This document shows positions 1-11,065 of a stretch of 64,000 bases of DNA, piece after piece. Each line of letters opens with the position of its first letter. The first letter of the stretch is position 1. The DNA is taken from contig CM034531.1 of assembly GCA_020002185.1 (NCBI GenBank), positions 82,107,360-82,171,359 on the forward strand, read 5' to 3'. This DNA comes from Paraescarpia echinospica. Its lineage: Eukaryota; Annelida; Polychaeta; Sabellida; Siboglinidae. The position numbers were made by a program, and so were the translations under genes. The notes beneath the pieces are model-generated. The model was not told where the DNA came from. It ran no database searches and saw nothing but the letters and a program-made list of their open reading frames with translations.

Positions 1-160
1 TTTAGTTCATTTCTTTTCTTTATTATACTCCTTGCATTTAAATAAACACATTTATATCCAGCTTCAGAACAGTTTTCCAGACTGTTCTTTGCTGAATTAT
101 TTTTGCTGTCTTTATCTATGCCTCCAGTTTCAGGCTTCTCTGCGAGTCCCCCCTGCGAAT

Positions 161-1500
161 TTAGTTTAAATAGATGCAACCTGTCCCACTGTCAACAGAT
201 CGCAGCAGATTCTCTGAGAATACTGCTGCCCCCTTTCCACTTAGATGGAGGCCATCTCTCATGTACATATCTTCTCTCCCAACAAAGTACCCCCATAAAT
301 CTATGAATCCCACGCCCTCTCCTTCACACATCTGCTCAACTAGTGCGTTGATCGCCATCCTCTTACAGTTTCTGTATGTTGCCCCCCTTCCTCCCATTAC
401 TGGCAAAATTCCTGAGAGAACAACCTGTTCCACTCTTGTCTTCTTTAGCTTCTTCACTAGATGTCTGTACTTCTGAACTATCCCAGTTGTTTCCTCCTTG
501 CCTGCATTGTTTGTTCCTACGTGTACTAGTATAGATCCTCCCTTGCCATACCCCAATACCTTCTCTACCCTTTCGATCACATGCTCTATCCTAGCCTCCG
601 GTAGACATACAACAACGTCCTTCCCCTCGCATATAGTCTTGTCTGTTTTTTTCTCCAGAATTGAATCGCCCATAAACACTCTCTTTCTCCCTGCCTCCTC
701 AATCACTGCCTCGGAGTAGCTTCTCCGGTTTGCATATGTCTGGTTGTTGTCTTTTCCTCTTGCCGTCTTCTCTCCTGTCACATTCTCTTCCATTCCCTTC
801 TTTCCTATCGCGTTTTCTCTTGTCCCCTTTCCTCCTGTCATCTTCTCTTCTAGCACATTTACTCTCTCTTCCTTTCGTCCCTTCATCTTTCCTCCCATCA
901 CATTTTCTTCTCTCCTCTCTCGTCCCTTTTCCCCGGCTACCTCCTTCACTACGGTCATTTTCTCCCCTGTCACCTTCACGTCTGTCATGTTTTCTGTTTT
1001 TTGCTGAACACTCTGTCTTCTTCCATCAGTCTTCTGTGGTATCTACCTCTTCACCACCTGTATCGCTGTCGCGTCTCTCCTCGTTCTCTACAGTCTGACT
1101 ACCTGTTGATCTATCCCCACTGACCCGTTTTCTTTTCCTCTGCCGAACACTTTTCCTCCATCCCTCTGTCTTCTCAATTTCTTGTTCCTTCACACCGGTC
1201 ACCTTCCCTCCTCTCAGTCTCCTTTCTTCAGTCTCCGTTTCACAACTCTGCTCCTTCTGTGTTGTAGAATTCTCAACTCTCTCTGCTCCATCTATTTCTA
1301 TGTTGAGTCTCACCTCCACCTCCTTCACTATATCCGTCAACTTACACACCTCCTTCATCAGACGTTCCACCCTCAAACACCCCATACACCGAAAGGTGAA
1401 TCCGTCATCTTTGGTCTCTGGCCATGATTTTGGACAGTCAGACAACGCAAAATCCACCCAGCTCTGGCATTCGTTGCAAACTAAGTGTCGTTTTGCCCTG
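161..1500 (-). pseudogene. Non-LTR retrotransposon ORF1 (PHD-like finger plus SGNH esterase)
   Basis: From 5' to 3': a cysteine finger (CNECQSWVDF, then CMGC), a K/E-rich repetitive linker, and an SGNH-hydrolase-like domain with blocks GDSILE, HVGTNN and DGLHLSGKG (Ser, Asn, Asp/His catalytic set). This ORF1 type is known from CR1/L2-group LINEs. A frameshift separates the halves near 990-1025. ORF2 would lie left of base 1. Confidence 0.7.
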
Positions 1501-2100
1501 AGTTGCCGCTTGCAAGGTGCTATATCAGAATGTATTTATGTTCAAAGTAGTTTTTACATAGTCTTTGAAAAGACTTTTCTGTGTACAATTTACACCAGAT
1601 TGTTTAGGTTATAGTTAGTTATATTTGTTAACACACAGTGACACACTGTGCCTTACCTAGTTACGATGTCGGTGACAATGTATTCAAGTTAGGCTTAGAT
1701 ACAAGGTAGTCTTTACAAAGACTGTTTCCTGTGTACTAATATACACTTTAAAAGGTTGTTATTTCAGGTTTTAATTACTCATCTAACTACATCGATTATT
1801 TCAAAAACGCTATTCTATTGTCGTTCACATTACGTTAACTTCGCCAGTGACCTACTTTGTAAACAACGTTCCGATTACAATAACGTCCCCAATTATCGCT
1901 CGCAAATCGCCTACTTTTAATCTACCCTAGATTACTCCCTCTAGTTAACTTTTAACAAAAAATATTGCTTAATATATATCTATAATTACGTTATGTATGC
2001 TATACACTCAATAATATCACTTATCTTGATCAAATATCCTTATATTTCCGCAAGTTTGCTGCACCAAATACAAACCAATTCACCACCGGAAGTTCCCCTG
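1501..2100. other. No gene seen
   Basis: AT-rich, presumably flank or 5' region of the LINE ORF1 to its left; no coding or repeat signal recognised. Confidence 0.4.
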
Positions 2101-2104
2101 TGAA

Positions 2105-2340
2105 TATATATTCACGTTGGCAACATGTACGTTGTCAATAGTGTCAAGTTGTACGTTATCAACAGTGTGAACAATTACGTTGTCAACAGTCTCAACATGT
2201 ATGTTGTCAACATGGACGTTGGCAATAGTATCAACACGTGTCTTGTCAACAGTGTCAACATGTATGTTCAACAGTATCAACATGTAGGTTGCAACATGGA
2301 CGTTGTCAATAGTGTCAACATGTACATTGTAAGCATTATT
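2105..2340. repeat. Minisatellite, about 24-30 bp unit
   Basis: Degenerate tandem copies of a unit containing GTTGTCAATAGTGTCAACATG. It lies in the intron following IP3R-like exon i5. Confidence 0.8.
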
Positions 2341-2380
2341 TGTCACACTCAAAATGTGAAGAATACGTAGGTCCAGACTC

Positions 2381-2466
<86 letters not shown>

Positions 2467-2498
2467 TGTGTGTGTGTGTGTGTGTGCGTGTGTGTTCC
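2381..2498. repeat. (TG)n microsatellite
   Basis: About 115 bases of almost pure TG with a few interruptions. Confidence 0.98.
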
Positions 2499-2680
2499 TT
2501 TTGCCTCCAGCACCGTGCTCTTGCCTGTGTCAATGAGATTGGTGTGGTGTTGTCACGTGACCATGCTGGTGGTCCCACGACGAAGGTACCATTAACGACG
2601 TCTGCGTACATCAAGTCTCACCATCCAGAGCCAATGCCCTGTCACCCCGGGTCGCCCACCTATGACCCCCTGGTACGTAC

Positions 2681-2784
2681 CTGTCGGTGTAGACGAAGCC
2701 AGTGCCGAAGTATGTTACACCGACGTGTAGATAGTGTCCGGGACTCTTGATGCTCTCAAGAAGCAGCTGATCGTTGATGTGCAC
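2681..2784 (-). CDS. IP3R-like exon i5
   Basis: 104 bases, phase 0 to 2. Encodes VHINDQLLLESIKSPGHYLH then VGVTYFGTGFVYTD. Acceptor CTATCAG, donor GTACGT. The next exon is not visible. Confidence 0.65.
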
Positions 2785-5448
2785 CTGATAGAGAAAGACG
2801 ACAGCTTCACATTGGACACCGTTCATATTATTAATTGTCGTCGTTGCCGTCGTCACAGTGGTCGTCGCCGTCGTCGTCGCTGTCTTCGCTGTCTTCGTTG
2901 TCGTCGTCGTCGCGTCGTCGTCGCCTCTGTCTCCTCCCCCCGACCACGCTACTTACCACCTCTCCTTCCGCCTTGATCTTGTAGCGGGGCATGAGGCGGA
3001 AGTGAGCGTGCTTCGCACTATAGTCGCATAGTAACACCTACCAATAGAATACACGTCTTGGTGTCAAATACATACAATGACACCTGCCAATATATTACAC
3101 GTCTTGGTGTCGTAGACACACAATGACACTTGCCAATATAATTCACGTCTTGGTGTCATAGAGCCACTGTGACACGTGCCAATAGAATACACGTCTTGAC
3201 GTGACAGTCACACAATGACACCTGACAACGGACACACAGACAACATTGTAGCAGTTCAAATAATTGCACCGACCAAAACCTATTGGATGAAGGACGTGTA
3301 TGAAATGTATGAAACAATAATACAAGTTATGTCGATATTCGATGTTGGACATAGCAACGAGCCTTCGTGTGTGAGTAATCTAACTGATACGTGATGTCTG
3401 ACATCGATGCGATGTTGTGCACGAGATGTCGGCTAAGCGGTGCTGTCTCACCCGCATGCTGCTTGTTTCCGTGTGTGACGTGTTCGTTGTACTAATGTGG
3501 ACGTACTTGTTCGTGTACAGGTGTTTCAACTAGAAATCAGAAACCAACACCGATTGTAAAATATAAATACATGAATACTGGTCTTATGTAATTTGGTGAA
3601 AACATAAATTAAACGTAAACACAACAGAGCATCACGGCAGCATTGAATAGCCTGCACTCGCTGCCGGTGAAGTGGCGCATCCAGTACAAGTTACTCGTGC
3701 TTGTATTCACCGCCCTTCACGACAAGACGTCGGCCTACCTCGCGTCATTGGTTACACCATACGTGCCGTGCCGCGCCGCGCCGCGCACTTCGGTCAACTG
3801 ACCGTGGATTATTAATTGTACCGTGGCACAACCTTGAGCGGTACGGCTGTCGCTCGTTCTCGTGCGCAGGACCGACCCTCTGGAATGCGTTGCCGTACAT
3901 GGACACATCGTCTTAAAACACACAACTTTAAACTCGCTTTTAATGTTTATTCATCATAATTTTATACTTTAGTCGTCATACCCCATATTTATTTTATTAT
4001 TTGAAATTTTAATTGAAACTAATAATGTATTATTGTAGTTATTTATTAATTAACTAATATATATTTATAATATATTTATCTCGCAATTTACTATATAGTT
4101 GTTTTATATATATCGCAATTTACTAAATAGTTATATATATATGTATATATATATATACTTATTTTTACTACTGATGATACATAATATAATTTACATCAAT
4201 GTCATCTTTGATTTAGTTTCTCTAGTTTAGTTTTGTATAACAAAGCCTTAGCTATACGCATTTATATATTTTACTTGTATTATTATTATATTTATTTTCG
4301 TATAATTTCTAACGACTATTGTCAACACTACTGGACAGAGTTCTACTTTGGATTTTAGTGTCTAAATAAAGTTGTTATTATTATTGATTTAATTTCCGGT
4401 GGAATTCGTAAGTTCGCCTCATAACCACCACCAGGGGACGTTCTCGACATTCTATCGCCATAACGAGATGAGAATGTATGAGTTGTATATATAAACTAGA
4501 CTTATTTATTTGAAATTGCATTCCCACCCTAACCGTCGGCGGTTCCTTGCTGTAATGATGAGTCTTGCTTGTCCAGGTTAACGATTTTGCCCAACGATTA
4601 TTGCATGTTGAGTCTCTGAGCTCAGATTCATGGGGATGTAGGCGCTATGGAAGTTTATTATTATTATTACATAAGTTGTGACCTTCTGATTTGGTGGTAT
4701 ACCACTGTTTTGTTGTTGAAATCGTTGTTGATACTGCTGTGTTTTGGTTGATACATCATTTTGTTGGTGATATCCTTCTATTGGTTTTTATCCTTTTGAT
4801 TTAAAAATGTACTATTACCTTATGTGACAATTGCGATTGATCTTCTATCGTTGTGGTTAATTTGATATCCTTTTGATAATATTATTGTTAATGTTTAGTT
4901 AATAGCCAGTTAGAAACGCCCGATGTTTTAGTTGAAGTATGTCCTGCAAGGATAGATGACAGGCATGCATCGTCACCTATACAGACGTACCGTAGTACAT
5001 CACCTCTCCGCACTGGCACTGTTTCTCACCTGTACAATCTGACCGTAGTACACCACCTTGCCCCACTGGCGTTGTTGTTCCGCCATGTTCTCCGCTATCT
5101 CTGTCTCCGCGTCGTGCTGCAAACACCATCACGTGAATGTGTGTGTGTGCGTGTGCGTGTGCGTGAGCGTGTGCGTGTGCGTGTGCCTGTGTGTGGGTAC
5201 GTGTGGGCAGTTGTGACTGCGGTGTTTGTGTTAAACATTTTCAAGACGTGGCCAACAAACGTGTACTTCAAATCTGTGACGCGTACCATAGCCCCTATAG
5301 GGTGCAATGTGTAAACTGATGTTTACCTTAGCCTCTTGCAGGGCTTGTTCCTTGGACATGTCCGAGGTACCATGATTTTTCAACATCAACTTGCGATATT
5401 TCTTATTCAAGTTGTACATATCCGATACCTCCAGTTGAAACGATATCA
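2681..5448 (-). CDS. IP3-receptor/ryanodine-receptor superfamily-like N-terminal domain gene, partial (5 exons)
   Basis: Five exons with consistent phases encode about 158 residues. Order and spacing match the IP3R suppressor domain: FQL..DMYNLNKKYRKLM resembles FKLCPMNRYSAQKQFW, QRQWGKVVYYGQIVQ resembles KLLGTVIQYGNVIQ, LKHLYTNKYVHI resembles LHLKSNKYLTV, FRLMPRYKI resembles FYIQPFYKL, and INDQLLLESIKSPGHYLHV resembles IGDKVVLNPVNAGQPLHA. IP3Rs are ER calcium-release channels (family knowledge); this copy is clearly diverged, so channel function is inference. Earlier exons should lie to the right and later ones to the left; none was recognised. It lies downstream of PCCA on the same strand, separated by about 20 kb of repeats. 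Confidence 0.65.
2838..2932. repeat. (CGT)n trinucleotide tract
   Basis: Imperfect CGTCGT/TGTCGT tract between IP3R-like exons i4 and i5. It is part of the 172-base intron. Confidence 0.85.
2957..3037 (-). CDS. IP3R-like exon i4
   Basis: 81 bases, phase 0 to 0. Encodes VLLCDYSAKHAHFRLMPRYK then IKAEGEV. Acceptor TTGGTAG, donor GTAAGT. The acceptor with the exon start is echoed in the repeats at 3038-3230. Confidence 0.65.
3031..3230. repeat. Acceptor-seeded minisatellite (IP3R-like gene)
   Basis: About four 50-57 bp copies. On the minus strand each holds TATTGGCAG followed by GTGTCA, echoing the real exon i4 acceptor TATTGGTAG and exon start GTGTTA. Confidence 0.7.
3452..3529 (-). CDS. IP3R-like exon i3
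   Basis: 78 bases, phase 0 to 0. Encodes LKHLYTNKYVHISTTNTSHT then ETSSMR, a MIR-type strand pair. Acceptor TTTCTAG, donor GTGAGA. Confidence 0.65.
3610..3960 (+). mobile_element. LINE 3' fragment (RT C-terminus)
   Basis: Reads LNSLHSLPVKWRIQYKLLVL, ALHDKTSAYLASLVTPYVP, then after frame breaks SFSCAGPTLWNALP. This is the standard C-terminal block of CR1/L2/jockey-type reverse transcriptases. Truncated and frameshifted; an AT-rich region follows. Confidence 0.75.
3961..4980. other. AT-rich intronic DNA, no gene seen
   Basis: Very AT-rich, with TTATTATTA runs and short TA tracts, inside the intron between IP3R-like exons i2 and i3. No recognisable element beyond the LINE tail to its left. Confidence 0.4.
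5030..5116 (-). CDS. IP3R-like exon i2
   Basis: 87 bases, phase 0 to 0. Encodes HDAETEIAENMAEQQRQWGK then VVYYGQIVQ. Acceptor GTTTGCAG, donor GTGAGA. Confidence 0.68.
5135..5205. repeat. GT/GC-rich simple repeat
   Basis: Imperfect (GTGTGC)n tract just upstream of IP3R-like exon i2. Confidence 0.85.
5327..5448 (-). CDS. IP3R-like exon i1
   Basis: 122 bases ending in phase 0; the first codon is split. Encodes ISFQLEVSDMYNLNKKYRKL then MLKNHGTSDMSKEQALQEAK. Acceptor TTTTGCAG, donor GTAAAC. Confidence 0.65.
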
Positions 5449-5549
5449 CTGCAAAATTCTGTTTTGATTATTCAGTGATATAATTGAACGATATGACAGC
5501 AACATTCACGTCATAGCATTCAATAATATCAGCCGACCTTTACCTTTTT

Positions 5550-6097
5550 TCGCTGCAATTGAAATTCCGGTCGCTGTACTTATTTGGTGACCCACGCCTT
5601 CAAAGAGTTCACTTGAGATAAATTATAAAATAAATACACGCAATATAAATAAATGAGAATTGAGAAAAATATGAAACAAGCTGAACATGTAAAATTCATC
5701 AAATCATCATCACCGACGTTTGCCCAGTGCACGCATGACATATTTTCGTATGCATCAAACATAATAATGATAAGTCGATACTATGGGCCGGTTTCAAGTT
5801 AAATTTAAAGTTCGCAATTAATTAGCATTTGTATAAATTATTACGTCTGCTTATTTATAAAAAGTACGTATGTTCCTAGGAGAATCATCTTAGCTAAACG
5901 TTCTTATCAGCTCATAAAACCGGCTCTAGATGCATTGTAGACGAGATATTTAAGCAAGAAAGCGCGTGAATTTGAAATGCCGCGTTTAAAATTAAAAGTT
6001 CTTGCAAGATTTGACATCTTTTTCGAGCGGCAGCAACTTGGAAAACAAGAAATAATAAAAGAAAGTTCGGGCAGTCGCTGGAGTGGGCGAGAGGAGG

Positions 6098-6148
<51 letters not shown>

Positions 6149-6320
6149 AGAGCGAGGGGAGAGAGAGGGGAGATAGGGATAGAGATAAACGAGGGTAGAG
6201 AGAGGGAGAGGGGAAATAGGGAGGGAGGTGGGGAAGGCGAGTGAGGGAGGGAGAGAATGTTAGCGACCCACTCAAAATGGTTTGGCGACACAATTTTGGG
6301 TTGCGACCTAGTGATTAAAA
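5550..6320. mobile_element. Degenerate non-autonomous hAT relative
   Basis: The left part (AAATTCCGGT, GGTGACCCA, ATAAATTATAAAATAAAT) and right part (CGACCCACTCAAAATGG, TTGGGTTGCGACC) match, in order, the hAT element at 60456-62400. TIRs are decayed. It includes a GA microsatellite and a short 5786-5932 segment with imperfect inverted GGCCGGTTT ends. Confidence 0.6.
6085..6245. repeat. (GA)n microsatellite
   Basis: Pure (GA)n at about 6100-6142, then degenerate GA/GGGA-rich sequence. Confidence 0.95.
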
Positions 6321-6346
6321 ACAATGTATTATATAATCCTGTGTTG

Positions 6347-6468
6347 TAACTCACTCACTCGCTCACTCACCCATCCACCCACTCATTCGCACTCACTCGC
6401 TCGCTCGCTCACTCACTCACTCACTCACTCACTCACTCACTCACTCACTCACTCACTCACTCACTCAC
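6347..6468. repeat. (CACT)n tetranucleotide repeat
   Basis: About 30 copies of CACT, with CGCT variants in the first half. Confidence 0.97.
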
Positions 6469-6619
6469 CATTTGGATCAGAAATGTTCGGTGATGTTCGG
6501 CTCTGGTTCGGCACCACGGCCAGTTCCGAGTGGACGGAACTAAAACAGTCAACAGATCACCTGTATGGAAGATCCACTGCCTCAACGATATACATACAAC
6601 ATGGGTCAGGTCTCTGAGG

Positions 6620-6935
6620 CTGAGACAACACGTGTAGACAGATAATGTCCCACCTCGACTGATAGCTGTAGACGTAGTCTTGAGCTCCCTCGGCGAACAG
6701 ACAAATATGTCCTACCTCGGCGTACAGACATATAATGTTCTACCTCGACTTATAGCTATAGACGTAGCCTCGAGCGCCCTCGGCATACAAACAGATGATG
6801 TCCTACCTCGACTGATAGCTGTAGACGTAGCCTCGAGCGCCCTCGGCGCACAGACAGATAATGTCCTACCTCGACTGATAGCTGTAGACGTAGCCTCGAG
6901 CGCCCTCGGCATACAGACAGATAATGTCGGCAAAA
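6620..6935. repeat. 63-bp minisatellite
   Basis: Five degrading-to-clean copies of a 63-bp unit containing TAGACGTAGCCTCGAGCGCC. As 63 divides by three, both strands stay open; this is not coding evidence. Confidence 0.9.
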
Positions 6936-7149
6936 CGCAGCGCTTCATCTAGTCTTGATAACACCATGGCAACGGCGTGGGTGATGTCACCAGTCCCTGT
7001 CACTTGTTTCGCTAGTTTTTTCTCTGGTCACCAATATCTGTCTTCCGTGTCACCAGTCTAGTGAACCACAGAAAGCACGCTGTTAAAGAACGTACGTATT
7101 TAAGCTTACCAACTGCGATTTTCTTTAATTTGTTTCTACAAAACTTGTA

Positions 7150-9240
7150 GTGCCACTACACTTTAGCATGGAGAATTGATGGAAGTCAAATTAGATATTA
7201 ACAAGTGTGAAAACTGGGAAGGATTAGTAGTCCAAATAAATGGTGGCAGCCAATCTAACAATATTACTATGGGAAACACATATATACCTCCAAGATCAAA
7301 TAATGACAGAATAAATGCATTTATAAACGAATTATCATCGACTATATCAGCATTATGAAATAATGGTAACACTAATCTTATTATTGCAGGGGATTTATAT
7401 ATAAATTTGCTGAAATTAAATGAAAATTATACATATAGTTTTTTATACCTTAATATCACACAACTTTTATCATCAGATTACTCTTCCTGCCAGGTTGATT
7501 AGAACAAAAGGCATTTAAATAGATAATTGTTTTTTTAACTAAAAAAAGTATATTAGATAGTACTGCGGGTATTCTAAACAAACGTTTCTCTGACCATCAA
7601 CCGTATTTTATTATTATTGACATTTTATTAAATCCAGAACCTTTTCCTCGATATGTGAAAATAAACATATCAAATGAAGAAGCTACGTATAAGGTTAAAC
7701 ATGAAATAACTTCAGATGCAATTTACAATAAACTAAATATAAATCTGAATGCCGATACAAATCGTAATTACGAGATAATGTACGAAGAAATTTCACGGGC
7801 AACCAAAAAGCATGTGTCAACCAAATTAGTTAGATTTAATAGATATAAACATAAAAAATCAACATGGATTACTCAAGGAATACTGAAATGAAACTATGTA
7901 AACAATTAAAAGTAACAAACCCAAATTCGCTAAATTACGAAACTATTAACATTAATATAAAAACGTACAATACGATAGTAAAGAAAAACATTCGTGAAGC
8001 AAAACAAATGTATTTTGAACATAGTTTTAATCTATTCAGAAACGATATAAGAAACACTTGGAAAACTATTAATGAATTTATCTCAAAAAACCTACACAGC
8101 ATGCATTACCACTATTTTTTAATGATAAAGATGTCAAATTAACAGTTCAAACATATTGCTAACAAATTTAATAAATATTTTAAAAATATAAGTCACTCTA
8201 TGGCAGAAGATATTAAATATGCAGGTAACAAAACCGACAGTGCTTTTTTAAATAAACAAATAAATTCTACTTTTACTTTTGAAAAAATAGATGAAGATAC
8301 TGTAAAGAAAGTTATACAAAGTCCCCCACTAAAACAGCTACTCGGACCACTATTGTTTGTTATATATATATTAACGATTTCTCACAAGCCAGTCATAGGT
8401 TCGATTTCATTATGTATGCAGATGAAACTACACTATTTAGTACTTTAAACTCTTTTAGTGACAACCCTGAAAATAAAAACATACAATCCTCAATAAATGA
8501 AGAACTCTCTAAAGTTATTGAATAGCTAAACATTAATAAATTATCGCTGAATAAAAACAAATTAAAATACAGGATTAGCCAAATAAAGGCATAGTGACTG
8601 TTACACCTAAATTAGATGACATAAATATTGAAAAAGCAGACGAATTTAACTTCTTATGGTTGACTTTGGACTCAAACTTAAATTGGAAAAAAAAACACTG
8701 AAAAAATATCAAATAAATGTTCCAAAATAATTGGCATATTGAATAGATTAAAATACGTACTACCTGTGCAAATAAAAGTGTTGTTATATAACTCGTTACT
8801 ATTATCTCACATTAATTATTGCATCATTGCATGGGGTTATCAGAATTATGAAAATCAAGTAGAAAGCAATGCGAATAATAACACTAAGCAAATATAACTC
8901 ACAAACTGAACCACTTAAAAAAACTAAACCTGTTAGAAAGTTGAAGATATCTTAAAGCTACAAGAGATAACATTTTACCTCAGATATATTCACAAAAATC
9001 TACCGGATTATTTATTAAAATGGCAAATTGTCCTAAAAGATAACATACACAACTACGACACTCGGAAAACACAAAATATATATACTTTCAGAACAAAGCA
9101 TGACTTTGCAATGAAATGTTTGCAATACAACTTGCCACACGCTATAAATAACACGCCTGATTTAATTAAAGATAACACATACACCCACAGTATGCGAGGT
9201 TTTTCAGTATTTGTAAAAAAATATTTTTTTAAATAAAAAT
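7150..9240 (+). mobile_element. Broken LINE (endonuclease and RT remnants)
   Basis: In order: endonuclease GNTYIPPRSNNDRINAFI and AGDLYINLLK, then KSTWITQGILK, an RT core LGPLLFVIYI followed by IMYADETTLFS (YADE in place of YADD), and the C-terminal NTRKTQNIYTF-like and LPHAINNTPDLI blocks. There are many stops and frameshifts, and an internal deletion removes the RT segment before LGPLLF. It is a CR1/jockey-group element by motif style. Confidence 0.8.
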
Positions 9241-10620
9241 ACGATTATAGGTGCACACTATCAAACTGTTATACATATCAGCAAAACATGTAATACATGA
9301 AGTATTGCAAATTTGTAATCGATTACAATGACGCTAACGTAAGAGTGTATATCTGCGTACACGTACATGCAAAAGAAAAAATAATACACTTGCATGCACG
9401 ACCGCAGACATGCACACACGCTTGAGATGGACTTTGTTGTTAATTAAAAGAACCTATGTTATTTTTACGTAAATAGGGTGGTTCCTATGATAGCGACATT
9501 TTGCTAAGAGTCACCGACCCCGTCTGATATATACATTATGTTATCAAATATATTAATTATTTTTGTTTTTGGAACTTACTTAATTACATATTTATGTATC
9601 ATGCGTTTCATTCATCATTCATTGTTTACGTGCTCTATATGATGTGGTGTGTCGGACGACAATCTTTATAAAAACGTTCCTAATTAACATATTCGTTCTG
9701 GTGGCCAATTTCGAGCTTAATAATTTATATTGGCGTCGAAATGTGGTGTATATTCTGGGGACGGAAGCTCACCAGAAACCTACAATTGCATTCCCGTGAG
9801 ACTCCCAAAAGCCACCTTCAATATCTCCAAAAACCTTCAACTACATTCCGATGCTTCCGACATACCCACCTTGAGATTCTCCAAAAACCTCGAAATACAC
9901 CCCCTCGAGTATCGCCAAAATCCTACACCGAGGCTCTCCAAAACCTCTATTTGCACACCCAATCTTTTTGATGGACTCAGTCCTCTCAAGCTCCACGGTT
10001 CTGACGCCTATGATTTACACATACTAGTCTTGTTAACGAATGTCTAGAAAACGACATGTGATCGACGCAATAAATGATCAGTTAACGTCGGTGTTCTATT
10101 GGGGTAACCGTTCTGGTGACTTAGACCCGTCTATACCACCGCCTACACTTACAGTTTCCCTCAAACTCCACACTTTCCGCTAACTCCTCACTTCTCCAAC
10201 ATTTTCGCAATTACATGACGTTATAGTTCAATTTTGTTGCTGCTCAGATTAAAACTAACAATTCCGGTTGACTTGCGTAAAATATGAGGTGGATATTATC
10301 GTATATGTGACGACGTATACCGCATATTCCGTGACGTACACCGCATATTCCGTAACGTAGGCTTACGTACACGGTATATTCCGTGAAGCAGACTTGAGCA
10401 GTTGATCGCGCAGGTATTCCATAGGTATGGTAGAACAAATTATTAGTAATATTCAAATGATTTGGCAACGAAGTTGTGATAGAGTAACGCAACAATGACT
10501 GTCCACAGCAAGATGCAGTGACACGTATTGGTCGACGCAGACTATTTTAAGTGACTATAAGTCGTAGGAAATTTGTGAAAACGTTGTTACCATTTTAACG
10601 CGAACGCTCAAACAAATCTT
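9241..10620. other. No gene seen
   Basis: Unique-looking AT-rich sequence. Short direct repeats of CGCATATTCCGT occur near 10320-10390. An open frame at 9730-10047 has no family resemblance. Confidence 0.35.
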
Positions 10621-10625
10621 GTTAA

Positions 10626-10628
<3 letters not shown>

Positions 10629-10657
<29 letters not shown>
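10629..10657. repeat. (AT)n microsatellite
   Basis: About 14 AT units directly left of the fold-back element. Confidence 0.95.
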
Positions 10658-10663
<6 letters not shown>

Positions 10664-10667
10664 CACG

Positions 10668-11065
10668 GTATTCTTGCCCGGCCTTCCCCTAATATAACCC
10701 GGTAAGTTAATTGTAAGAATCATCATATGTTTAAATATGCGTCCTTATATGTTTGGCAGCCGTGCTAGTTATAGAGCAGGTCAGACTAGGCTGTTGCCCG
10801 GTGGTACGAATGAAAAGCTACATTGGTTGGTTACTACCTACTTACATAAATGTATGATATGAAGTGCACGGGTGGGCAATAACCAAAAATGTCTTGGGAG
10901 GCCCCCCATAAACTATATTTTGTGGACACCACCGGGCAACAGCCTAGTCTGGCCTGCCCTGTATCCAGCACGGCTGCCAAACATATAAGGACGCATGTTT
11001 AAGCATATGATGATTCTTCCACAATTAGATTACCGGGCTAATATTAAAGCCGGACAAGAGTACCC
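10668..11065. mobile_element. Fold-back MITE, about 400 bp
   Basis: Two arms of about 165 bp are inverted copies of each other. The left reads TTCTTGCCCGGC, CATATGTTTAAATATGCGTC, GGCAGCCGTGCT, AGACTAGGCTGTTGCCCGG; the right carries their reverse complements. The centre is short and non-coding. Confidence 0.85.

Noticed and set aside
6680..6952. 90-residue frame with a 21-residue repeat
   Set aside because: Explained by the 63-bp minisatellite; equally open on the opposite strand.
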